From: Sebastes aleutianus
Taxonomy: Eukaryota > Chordata > Actinopteri > Perciformes > Sebastidae
DNA: 64,000 bases
Assembly: GCA_916700875.1 (NCBI GenBank)
Contig: CAKAKS010000301.1
Span: forward strand, 57,501 to 121,500
Direction: 5' to 3'
Each line of letters begins with the position of its first letter. The stretch's first letter is position 1. Positions 13,301-22,672 of the stretch are shown piece after piece. A program made the position numbers and the translations under genes. The notes under the pieces were generated by a model that saw only the letters and a list, made by a program, of their open reading frames with translations, did no database searches and had not been told where the DNA came from.

Positions 13301-16300
13301 GTATAGAAAGCGTGAGACTCGTAGTTTTTTTAGGCCAAAACACAATCTTTTGCCTTAAACTTAACCAAGTTGTTTTGTTGCCTAAACCTAAAGAAGCTGT
13401 TTTGTTTGTGTTCAAAACGTAACGTTTCGTTTTACGTGTTGGAACGTGTTGCTTTTAAGTTTTGCTTTTCTTTTACAACATAGTAGGTGTGGTAGGCCCC
13501 TATTTACCATCATCTATGAGACTAATAATGACTGATAACACACATTTAATGAGCTGAAAACAGTTGAATCAGTTGCTTTTACCATATTGGTTGAGTTAAA
13601 CTTCAACCAAATAATCACTGGTGATTTTAACAAATACTGTGATTTGGAAATTGTAGTAGGCCATTTAGCAATGTTGATACAATTTTGATCAATTGTGCAG
13701 CCCTGTATACTATACTAAACTATATACTATACTATATTATATTATATAATTTTTGACTTATTTACAATGTTTGATGCCTGAGAAAGGTTACTGGACCAAA
13801 ACTATTCAGTAAATGTAATATAAGTGTTGCCAGTGTGCTGTAGCTGATTTTCGTTGACATCCTGAGCAGCTCCTCCTCAGACTCACCTGTTCAGTCGTTC
13901 TGTCTCTGACTCCAGGCTGATGGGACTCGGACAAGGACTGCATGAGTTAACAGAGCCCACTGGAGAACCGTCCCCACCCAGCGACAGAGGTGTCACAGCT
14001 CTGGCTGCTCTTCTGTGGAGTAACGGTGAACCAGGGAAGGGAGGAGAGGCCCAATCTGGACTGAGAGCGCCTGCAGTGGGCCGGTAGGAAGGAGAGCGAC
14101 TGCCTGACCTCAAGGCTTTATGGAGACCAACCAGCTGAAAGACCAGAGAAGAAGGGCAGCTACATTTCTTTTTTGAACTCATGAATTGTGATGAATGTGT
14201 ATAGTATTTATGTACTCACACTTCTTAAATTGATTCTAGCATTTGTATATTTTGCCTTGCTCCCATCATAAACAAAACCTTCTCCTCTACCTTGTTCTTC
14301 TCCTCTTCCATCAGGCTGAAGGTGCTCTGTGCTCTCTCCAGCTCCTCCTTGTGACTCTGCAAGGTGCTTCTGAGAGCAAAGTCTCGCTTCTCCAGGTCCA
14401 GGATGTCCTCCTGATACAGGTCCTTTGGCAGGCCTGAGGGGCAGGAAATCCCAAACTCTGTTTCCATCTCCTCCACTATCTGTAACCGGTGAGCCAAAAT
14501 TACTAAAGGGGCCATTGGGAGTCTAAAGATAGCCTGCACAATGACATGTTTTTCTCCTAAATTGGTAAAATTCAGACAGACACAGCAATGATTGACCTCT
14601 TTACGGCACATTTGGAATTAATAGTATTTTAAATGAGAGATTAGCGAAAGCTGGTTTTGCAAATATTGTCAGCAATCTTTTTAGTTTTTGTTGGAATCTG
14701 CAGCTTTAATAACAACAATTCAAATAAGTCAAGGATTCATGAGAGTTTATTACAGTGTAAATACCTGAGTGGCCTTAATCCAGCTCTCCTGGGCTGCTCT
14801 CAGATGCTCTCGGTGCTTGTCTTGGTCAGAAGCTGTGATGGGGGCGGCCCAGGACCTTTTACAGCTGATGGAGTCCTCCACTGATGATAAAACCTGCTGG
14901 AGTTTAGTCCACACCACACCACCGCTTCCTAGTGGAGGAAAGGTAGAGGTGCAGTTAATCATGTTGGAAAAAGTGAGAGGCAGAAAAAAAAAGTCTAAAA
15001 GAATGGATTGATAAGGGTGTAATCTTTGTTTTAGATGTACTTACTGATAGAGGTAACCTCTAGGGGAATGACGACTTATAAGGGTATGAATATTTCTCAA
15101 AGAATATAAACAATGTTATAAAGAGTATATCCCCAAAGTTTCTGTTTCTCATCAAAAGGGCATTGTTATATGGCCCATTGAGCGGAGTAATTTCCAAGCT
15201 CTTAATTGGTGGGAGACCAAGACCTATCTGATCATAATAATCAGCATATCAGAAAAATACTGACGTCAGTTCAGAGTTTTTTGTTTTTTTCCAAATCTAC
15301 TTTTTCATGGAAACTAACTTTTCCAGAAATCTTAGTCAAACCCTAATAAATTCCTCATTCCAATTAAAATAAAAGAAGTTCACATGAAAATATTGCATAG
15401 ATACTACCCGTGTAATAAATTATTACATACATTTAAAGCAGATATTTCTCCAGTATGTTCTTTCTGTAAAACAGAAATTTAATACATTTCTTATTCTATG
15501 AGTGTACTTACTCTTCAATAGTTCTGTACTGAAGTTGAAGTTTTATCTAAGTTTTAATAGATTGACACCAATATTATATGGTTTGTGTTGTTGTTTCTGG
15601 ATTGTAATATAGGCTCACAATCTGTGAACAATGCTCTCAAACTTATTTGTCTTGTTGGCAAATATAAAATCCATGAGTTTAGAGTTCTTCAGATCACTCC
15701 TAATATCCGTCAGTTTTGTGTTGAACTACAATATCTCTTTGACTCTGTTTCTACGATAGCAACGAACAAAAAGGCTACTGAGACTTCTCAAATAATTGGA
15801 AAAATACTTTCTCTGTACAGTGTATTAGTATTAGTAAAGTTTTATATCCTACCAGACTAGAAATCTTTCTTTTTTTTCTTTTTTAGCTTACTGTGTACTA
15901 CATTGTAACTATTTAAAATTTAAATAATACATCAGTTGTTCTTTTGGAGACAAGTTATTGTCAGACCTGGTTGGAGGAACGATCAGCTACATGCAGTACA
16001 GGTGCAAAACATCCAAAAGATTCGTTCTACTGATTAAAAACAAAGTTATGTTAGTTGTGTCGGTGCCAACCTCGGTCAGTCAGTGGAAGTTTAGATGTGG
16101 CAGCAGTGTTCCTCTCTGGGCTGCTTCTGGTCAGCCTGTGGGACAGGAGGTCTGGGACCAGAGGCCTGGATGGTCCTGGCGGTCTCAGGTCTGGTTCACT
16201 GTAGAACACCAGCAGCATTAACATTTTTGCTCATAAATACTACTGTGTTTATATTTGATTATTGATGATAAAACGTGTAAGAACAAACAACACACAGGTC

Positions 16301-17597
16301 CACCAAAATATTTATTTGGAGGGAACCAAAATTCATTCAGATACATTTTCTGGCTCGTATCAGTGCTTCAGTTTCCTATCTAATTACCCTCTTCACTGAC
16401 GTTACCTTGGTGCCTTTAATGACCCCATCTTTTTGTTCAGTTCGGCAATGATGCTGAGCAGCGTGCCCACTTCAGCCTCACACTGAGCCAGTTCTGCTGG
16501 TGAAGGCTCCACGTTGGCCGTGGGGTCAGAGCCCTCAGGGTCAAGGGTCATATGGTCGATGGGGGTCATCACCTCCCTGTCACACCCTGACCCAGCGTCC
16601 AGGCTGTCACATCGGACCAAACAGGAATCCTGCAGACACATCAAGTTGTATTTGGATTGTTAGATTTATTTACTTTATCTGAATCTGAATCATTATTTGA
16701 GCTTTTACTGACAATTTTTTTATTTTTTCCCCTTCAGTTCCACTCGTTTACCAATAAAAAACACATAATGTGTTTGTTATTGCTGCTTGTTATTAACAAT
16801 CTTCCATTGAAGAGTGGCTCATAATTAAACTTAGCAAAATAATGTGTCATGCTCTTGAACCAGACATTATTGCTGCACTGTTGAGTGGCTATTGTTTTGA
16901 GCAGCGGAAAAGGGGGAAACTAAAACATCCTGAGATCCAACTTCCTGTGTAGCAAATATTTGTGGACCAAAACATCTTTTGTTGTGCACAAAGAATGTAA
17001 GCTTAATTAAATTAGATCAAAGTGTTTCTCTATTAAGTAGATATAATACCTTTAAATATGCCGAAATTATACAATTTGCAATGCCTATCTTTATATATTG
17101 TGCAAGCGATAGTTGGCGACATACTTTAAATTCCTTATCCAGCCGGTAATGCATCCACTATACAGACCTCTTCCTATTCAGAGTCACGGGAAGGGTGTTC
17201 AAGCATGCACTGGGCAAAAAGCAAAGAAACACCCTGGATAGGTCACCAGCTAAACACTCACATTTACACTTTGTTTTGGCAGTCTCAAATTCACCAGAGT
17301 ATTTGAACGTGGCATGTTGGAAGGATATCACTCATATAAACATTAAACATTCTGCTTATAATTCACAATGGTCAAATCAGGTTTCATGAGCTGCTGTAAT
17401 TCTGTATAATCATTCACTTTGTAGATCTTGTTTGAGGACAAAGTGCGTCATCTTAGCAAGCCATTTCACAGATGACAAGTTTGAAGTACTCTACATTCTT
17501 ATGTCAATTTTACCCAGTAAACATATAACGCTCCAAGTCATGCAACACGCAGTATGATAAGTGACATATTTTCACTTTCATCATAACATACCTCCAT
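7385..17597 (-). CDS. ushbp1: USHBP1 (harmonin-binding, MCC-like coiled-coil protein), 14 exons, 701 aa
   Basis: Coding exons, in transcript order: 17597-17592, 16629-16406, 16198-16071, 14928-14765, 14479-14291, 14134-13887, 12785-12645, 11897-11809, 11678-11543, 11255-11021, 10109-9951, 8505-8408, 7995-7873, 7550-7385. All junctions are GT-AG and keep frame. The product is 701 residues; from memory human USHBP1 is about 703. Residues about 320-390 (CIERLRSRNERLTAALERRK, then ADCSALQMALRY and EECEEAYSELLSLH) form the signature block shared with colorectal mutant cancer protein MCC; much of the rest is charged coiled coil. The C-terminus ETVL is a class I PDZ ligand, comparable to the MCC tail. 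Known family role: binds the PDZ protein USH1C/harmonin, thought to act at the cell cortex. MCC itself is longer, and the babam1 neighbour favours ushbp1. The start exon 17655-17592 has an acceptor, so a 5' UTR exon should lie upstream. Confidence 0.93.
9009..9527. mobile_element. 519-bp relative of the 2232-2520 MITE
   Basis: The ends TTTAAAGGTGTAGTGTATAG and (reverse complement of the right end) TTTAAAGGAACAGTGTGTGT match the inverted ends of the 289-bp element. The middle carries an extra segment of about 230 bp that includes two inverted GCGGTAACGTGAG-like phrases. It sits in the ushbp1 intron between the exons at 9951 and 8505. Non-autonomous and without coding capacity. Confidence 0.6.
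11955..12551 (-). mobile_element. about 600-bp MITE with TTAAAG...CAGTGGG ends, copy 1
   Basis: It begins TTAAAGTGGCAGTGGGCAG and ends near GCTTTAA. The same sequence in the opposite orientation forms 59698-60309, and a truncated piece is at 49652-49793. Shared inner phrases include GTTCCTATTGGCTGTGCTCC, CAGCTAAACCGTGCACTAC-like text and CAAACGGTCAAACTAGGCAG (reverse strand). The element lies in the ushbp1 intron just 3' of the exon at 12785-12645. No transposase frame. Confidence 0.65.
12857..13190 (-). repeat. fragment of the 50.6-51.1 kb dispersed element
   Basis: The phrases CATCCCCTGTTTTATGGTCT, GTTTACAATGTTTACT and GTCGCCCCCTGCTGGCTA occur here. The first two reappear reverse-complemented at 50640-50870, so this is a copy of the same family in the opposite orientation, inside the ushbp1 intron between the exons at 14134-13887 and 12785-12645. 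Non-coding. Confidence 0.55.
13300..13460. repeat. CCTAAACCTAA-containing dispersed repeat fragment
   Basis: The phrase GTTTTGTTGCCTAAACCTAA followed by AACGTAACGTTTCG-like text resembles a recurrent teleost repeat. It is intronic in ushbp1 and non-coding. Only the phrase similarity supports it. Confidence 0.3.
15170..15880 (+). mobile_element. degenerate L1-like LINE fragment (3' end of ORF2)
   Basis: Translated in pieces, the plus strand gives the C-terminal part of an L1/Tx1-type ORF2. Upstream is a KEVHMKILHRYYPCNKLLHT block and the CSFC knuckle (codons at about 15456-15467). Downstream is an open stretch 15585-15860 with LICLVGKYKIHEFR and ATNKKATETSQI, the usual ending of fish L1-like proteins. 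Stops and frameshifts separate the blocks, so it is a dead copy. It lies antisense inside the ushbp1 intron between the exons at 16198-16071 and 14928-14765. Confidence 0.65.
17120..17275 (+). repeat. dispersed repeat fragment (GGGCAAAAAGCAAAGAAACACCCTGG type)
   Basis: The phrases CAGAGTCACGGGAAGGG, CATGCACTGGGCAAAAAGC and CACCCTGGATAGGTCACCAG match, with divergence, a widespread fish repeat usually reading 'cattgggcgagaggc...acaccctggacaggtcgccag'. It is intronic in ushbp1, between the start exon and the second coding exon. Non-coding. Confidence 0.5.
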
Positions 17598-18299
17598 ACT
17601 TCTTGATCCTGATGTCTGCAGCAGTGATTTAGTTCCTGTTGTTGCTCTCCACTGCCTACAATTAAGCATTTAACAAAATGAGAGGATGTTTTCTTCAGTC
17701 CTGCTGTTTTTGTGTTATTATATTTTCCAATAGTTAGTCAGTCACTGCTGCGGTCTGCTCTCCGCATGTCTGCCCAACAGTGTTTAGCGTGATGAGTGAA
17801 GTAAGTGGAAAACACTCAGAAAGTCATCCCCACCCATTCCCTGTGACTTTGTGTCCTTTCCTGTTTTGTCCACATTTAGCTTCCATGCCTTTTCTATAGT
17901 CCACTCTATGAGTAAGCTCTTGATACTGTAGCTGCTCTGCAAACATCGATAGAAGTATGTACTATGATGTTGTGTAATTAGAAAAATGCATGAAGTTGCA
18001 GTCAGTTTGGACCGTGACACTGACTTAAGAAATGTGTTAAATTGTGTTTATCTCTGTTTACTGCAAAGACCGTTTCTACTGTATTAATATACATACACTG
18101 AAAGCATTAAACCAGATTCTGCAGAATTGTGCTAACACGTGATCAACTAAAACCAAACATGAATTATACAAGATCATATATTCAACACCAGTTCCCACTT
18201 AATGTATGGATATAATACACCACACAATATTGTTTTATCGTGGTGAGTCTTTGTATATCAAGTAATGCAGACTACATTGTGCAGTGGAAGAGGTTACCC

Positions 18300-18910
18300 C
18301 TTACAAAAAAATAAGTTTATTCAAGTATGCTATTATTAAAACTTAAAATAAGAGAGTATGCTTTCAGATTACTTTTTATGTACTTATCAGAGATGAACTT
18401 AACAAAATCATACTTAAGTATACTTGGCTTATACCGAGAAGTATACAGAAAAATCTAAGTGTACTTGGCAAGTACAGAAAAGTCCAAGTATACTTGGCTT
18501 ATACTGAAAAGTATACAGAAAAAGTACTATAAGTTAACTTAAAGAAAACGTACAAGTATACTTCCAGTAAAAACTACTAAACTAGTAGTTTACGGAGAGT
18601 ATTTGTACTTTGGGCTACAAGTATATAACTAGTAAACTAACAGTATACCTATAAGTTCACTTGTAGTATAGTTCATATTATAGTTGCAGTAAAAAATACA
18701 TCTTGGATGTAAACTAGTTGTGTACTCAAAGTTTACTACTCTTACATTTAAAGTGGGCCAATTTAGTCCCAAGATGTATTGAAGTAGTACACTTACAAGT
18801 ATGCTACTAGTTCACTGATATTAGTGTACTTATTACATAAAGTATACTTGGGATTATACTTGAACTATATAAGTTTCCATCATAAAATAAACTTGAAGTA
18901 TACTTCTTTT
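18300..18910. repeat. cluster of AAGTATACTT palindromes
   Basis: More than a dozen near-copies of AGTATACTT and GTACTTGG/CCAAGTAC phrases occur, many of them self-complementary, with no fixed period. The cluster lies between the ushbp1 start exon and the babam1 promoter. It could fold into many small hairpins and looks like a decayed palindromic satellite or nested transposon ends. A retroelement has landed in it at 18912-19445. Confidence 0.5.
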
Positions 18911-19310
18911 TTTTTTTGGGGGGAAAATTCTTTTTATTATTCCTTTTTTTCCAAACATAGCATAACAAACATAACAAAACATAACACCGGTGCCATAACA
19001 CAAAACAAATGATATCTTACATTTAACATTTAATATGTACATACATAAATACACACATACACATCGCCTCCCACTCCCACACAGAGACAGGACCAGCCTT
19101 CTTCCCACCCCTAGAGGTGAAGTTACAGAAAAAATAACATAAAAATAATTTTTTAAATAATTTAATTAGTTAGTTAGAATTAAAAGTAATAAGTACTACA
19201 GTAGTATAGTTCATGGTGGTAAGATAGAAACCTTAAATAAATAGATTAATTAATTAATTAATTAATTAAATAAATGTAGAGAAAAAAAGAAAATTGAAAT
19301 TATTATTATT

Positions 19311-19367
<57 letters not shown>

Positions 19368-19461
19368 TAATAATTAAGTAAATATCCTAGACAGGTTAAA
19401 AATATTCTATTTAAGTGATCAATGGATCCCATATCCTGTAGTAATAGTATACTTCTTTTTT
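18896..19461 (-). mobile_element. 5'-truncated polyA retroelement with target-site duplication
   Basis: The direct repeat AGTATACTTCTTTTTT brackets an insert of about 530 bp (copies at about 18897-18912 and 19446-19461). Read on the minus strand, the insert ends with AATAAAAAG, a C-run and a polyA tail, as expected for target-primed LINE (L1-type) insertion. Internally it carries an expanded (ATT/AAT)n tract at about 19293-19370. It has no intact coding frame: a 3' fragment of a LINE. The host sequence is the AAGTATACTT cluster. Confidence 0.65.
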
Positions 19462-19639
19462 GTAAGGGACAGAAAGCAATACATATTTACAGCATAAAGA
19501 TGTGGAAATTACAAAAAAACAAAATATATTAGCATTCATGGATGACTTTATTTTTTTATATTTAATCCTTTAGTTATGACTATAATCACCACCACAATCC
19601 CCACAAAGGAAAAGAGGAAGGAAAAAAAAGCAGAAAATG

Positions 19640-19833
19640 TATCCTCCTCATTAAACTCCATTACCCATAATGCAACGACACTTCCGGCAGTTCCGGTTTT
19701 GATCATTTCCGGTCAGGAAGTTGCCCGATCCAAACAAACGTCAGGTTGTTAGCTCGTTGTTGACATATTTTGCAATTTTTATCAATGAGTTTCTCTTTAT
19801 TTGAATCTTAGAAGTTTCGCAGTTGCTTATCAC
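19640..19833 (+). promoter_or_regulatory. babam1: babam1 promoter and probable 5' UTR exon
   Basis: Between 19678 and 19725 there are three TTCCGG cores plus an inverted CAGGAAG, i.e. clustered ETS-type sites typical of TATA-less housekeeping promoters. The following sequence ends at a good donor (ATCAC then GTAAGT at 19834). The first coding exon of babam1 has its acceptor at 22658, so this is the likely untranslated exon 1, with a 2.8-kb intron after it. ushbp1 diverges on the other strand about 2 kb away. The transcription start is inferred. Confidence 0.55.
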
Positions 19834-19953
19834 GTAAGTCTTCCTGAACATTTTAACATAAAACATGTAATATACGTCTCTACTCGTCCGCTTTGCTCTG
19901 ATTTCTACTGCTAGCTGTGATCAAACATCACGTGTGTTGTTGTTGAGCTGCAT

Positions 19954-21338
19954 GGACTCACTGTCAGGCTCTCTGTGGGACTCACTGTGGGGCTCACTGT
20001 GGAGCTCACTGTGGGACTCACTGTGGGGCTCACTGTGGAGCTCACTGTGGGGCTCACTGTGGGGCTCACTGTGGAACTCACTGTGGGGCTCACTGTGGAG
20101 CTCACTGTGGAGCTCACTGTGGGACTCACTGTGGAGCTCACTGTGGGGCTCACTGTGGGGCTCACTGGGGCTCACTGTGGGGCTCACTGTGGCTCACTGT
20201 GGGGCTCACTGTGGGGCTCACTGTGGCTCACTGTGGGGCTCACTGTGGAGCTCACTGTGGGGCTCACTGTGGGACTCACTGTGGGGCTCACTGTGGGACT
20301 CACTGTGGAGCTCACTGTGGGACTCACTGTGGGGCTCACTGTGGGACTCACTGTGGAGCTCACTGTGGGGCTCACTGTGGGACTCACTGTGGAGCTCACT
20401 GTGGGACTCACTGTGGAGCTCACTGTGGGGCTCACTGTGGAGCTCACTGTGGGGCTCACTGTGGGGCTCACTGTGGGACTCACTGTGGGGCTCACTGTGG
20501 GGCTCACTGTGGCTCACTGTGGGACTCACTGTGGGGCTCACTGTGGCTCACCGTGGGACTCACTGTGGGACTCACTGTGGCTCACTGTGGGGCTCACTGT
20601 GGGACTCACTGTGGGGCTCACTGTGGGGCTCACTGTGGAGCTCACTGTGGGACTCACTGTGGGGCTCACTGTGGCTCACTGTGGGACTCACTGTGGGGCT
20701 CACTGTGGAGCTCACTGTGGGACTCACTGTGGGGCTCACTGTGGCTCACTGTGGGGCTCACTGTGGGGCTCACTGTGGGACTCACTGTGGGGCTCACTGG
20801 GACTCACTGTGGGGCTCACTGTGGGACTCACTGTGGGGCTCACTGTGGGGCTCTCTGTGGGGCTCACTGTGGGACTCACTGTGGGGCTCACTGTGGAGCT
20901 CACTGTGGGGCTCACTGTGGGGCTCACTGTGGAGCTCACTGTGGGGCTCACTGTGGGGCTCACTGTGGGACTCACTGTCAGGCTCACTGTGGGACTCACT
21001 GTGGAGCTCACTGTGGGGCTCACTGTGGGACTCACTGTGGGACTCACCGTGGGGCTCACCGTGGGACTCACCGTGGGGCTCACTGTGGGACTCACTGTGG
21101 AGCTCACTGTGGGGCTCACTGTGGGGCTCACTGTGGGGCTCACTGTCAGGCTCACTGTGGGACTCACTGTCAGGCTCACTGTGGGGCTCACTGTGGGGCT
21201 CACTGTGGAGCTCACTGTGGGGCTCACTGTGGAGCTCACTGTGGGGCTCACTGTGGGGCTCACTGTGGAGCTCACTGTGGGGCTCACTGTGGGACTCACC
21301 GTGGGGCTCACCGTGGGACTCACTGTGGGGCTCACTGG
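19954..21338. repeat. 12-bp GC-rich minisatellite, about 115 units
   Basis: An almost uninterrupted array of the unit GGGGCTCACTGT runs for about 1,385 bp. Interspersed variants are GGAGCTCACTGT, GGGACTCACTGT, GTCAGGCTCACT and a 10-bp short form (GGCTCACTGT). Because 12 is a multiple of 3, all frames stay open for long stretches on both strands (up to 484 codons). These frames are pure repeats (for example LWGS, VGLT or SPTV units) with no gene features. The array lies in babam1 intron 1. Confidence 0.95.
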
Positions 21339-21576
21339 ACGCATTATTTGATGCATTTCTAAATACACTCTCCATCCTGTTAAGATAAAACACCCCAGTG
21401 TTTGTTTTCCCGGTTAGTTTTCACACTGCACTTTTGGTTCATAGACAGAATCGCAGCTGTATTGTGTTACTGGCATGATTTTGAAAGTAGAGATATCATC
21501 TTAAAGTTGGTATAGAAAGTGGGGTAATACTACTTTCTAGTGACCATTGTAAGATCTGTGTTGAACTTTTAAAGTA

Positions 21577-22470
21577 ATAATAATAATAAATAATAATTTT
21601 ATTTGTAGAGCACTTTTCAAGCCCAAAGCACAAAGTGCTTTCCAAGGAAATTCACATCACAGCAGAATACAATGAAACATAAATAATTAAATAAAAAACA
21701 ATAGAATTGGAAAATAAAGAAACAAGCATATACATATTCATACAATTACATATGCACATACATACACATCAGCACACAAGCATACAAAAGACTCAGCTGA
21801 TTGGAAAAGCCATTCTATAAAAGTGAGTTTTAAGACTGGATCTAAAAGTCGTGACAGAGTCTGCTGCTCTAATGCTCAGTGGAAGACTGTTCCAGAGTCG
21901 GGGAGCCAGTACTGCAAAAGCTCGATTCCCTTTTGTTTTTAACCTGGTCTTTGGAACAGTTAAAAGACCCAGACTGGCAGAACCTGAGGGGCCTGTTTGG
22001 ACAGTACCATGTGAGGAGCTCAGTTACATACTCCGGTGCCAGGTCATTCAGAGCTTTATATGTGATTAAAAGCACTTTAAAATCAATTCTAAAAGAGACT
22101 GGGAGCCAATGAAGTGAAGCCAGAATTGGTGTAATGTGAGAGAATCGTTTGGTTTTGGTCAGTAGTCTAGCTGCAGAGTTCTGAACTATTTGGAGCAGCT
22201 CTGTTGCTCGATTGTTTAAGCAGGTATACAAGGCATTACAGTAATCGAGACGGGATGATATCAGGGCATGTATCATTTTCTCTGTGTTTTTGAAAGAGAG
22301 AACTGATCGAATTTTAGAGATATTTCTTAAAAACACGACTGGACTACTTTCTTTACATGTTGCTCTAGACTCAAGTTACTGGGAACTGGGTAACACCCAG
22401 ATTTCTCGTGGCCGAGAGTAGCTCTTGTCTTGATTGTTTTGGGATTTTAAAGACAGTTTTCTTGTACTTT
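21577..22470 (-). mobile_element. LINE (L2/CR1-type) reverse transcriptase 3' remnant
   Basis: On the minus strand, 22336-21869 encodes the conserved end of a non-LTR retrotransposon reverse transcriptase: SSRLDYCNALYTCLNNRATE, LLQIVQNSAARLLTKTKR and LHWLPVSFRIDFKVLLITYK. Upstream (to about 22430) a frameshifted piece continues the RNLGV...SLEQHVKKVVQSC block. The element ends near 21577 in a TTA-type microsatellite after the CACAAAGTGCTT palindromic tail. It is 5'-truncated and dead, in babam1 intron 1. Confidence 0.75.
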
Positions 22471-22672
22471 CAATTGTTGCTGGTATTTTTAGAGAGTCAG
22501 GTATAAAGACCACTTGGTGAATTTGTATTGTATTGACATTTTAATACCAGTGGATGTCAACCACAGGTAAATGTAAGGGGAATTCTGGCTACAAATGTAA
22601 TAATAGTTTCTCTTCATGTCTAAACTAACATCCACACTCATCATCTCCACTTCCTTAGTAACCTGTGTATCC

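Noticed and set aside
7385..17597. Assignment of the minus-strand coiled-coil gene to MCC instead of USHBP1
   Set aside because: The signature block is shared by both, but the 701-residue length and the position next to babam1 fit USHBP1. MCC is longer and lies elsewhere.
19934..21388. Long open frames (up to 484 codons) on both strands over the minisatellite
   Set aside because: They arise because the 12-bp unit is a multiple of three. The products are pure repeats with no start context, splice sites or family similarity, and the array sits inside the babam1 intron.
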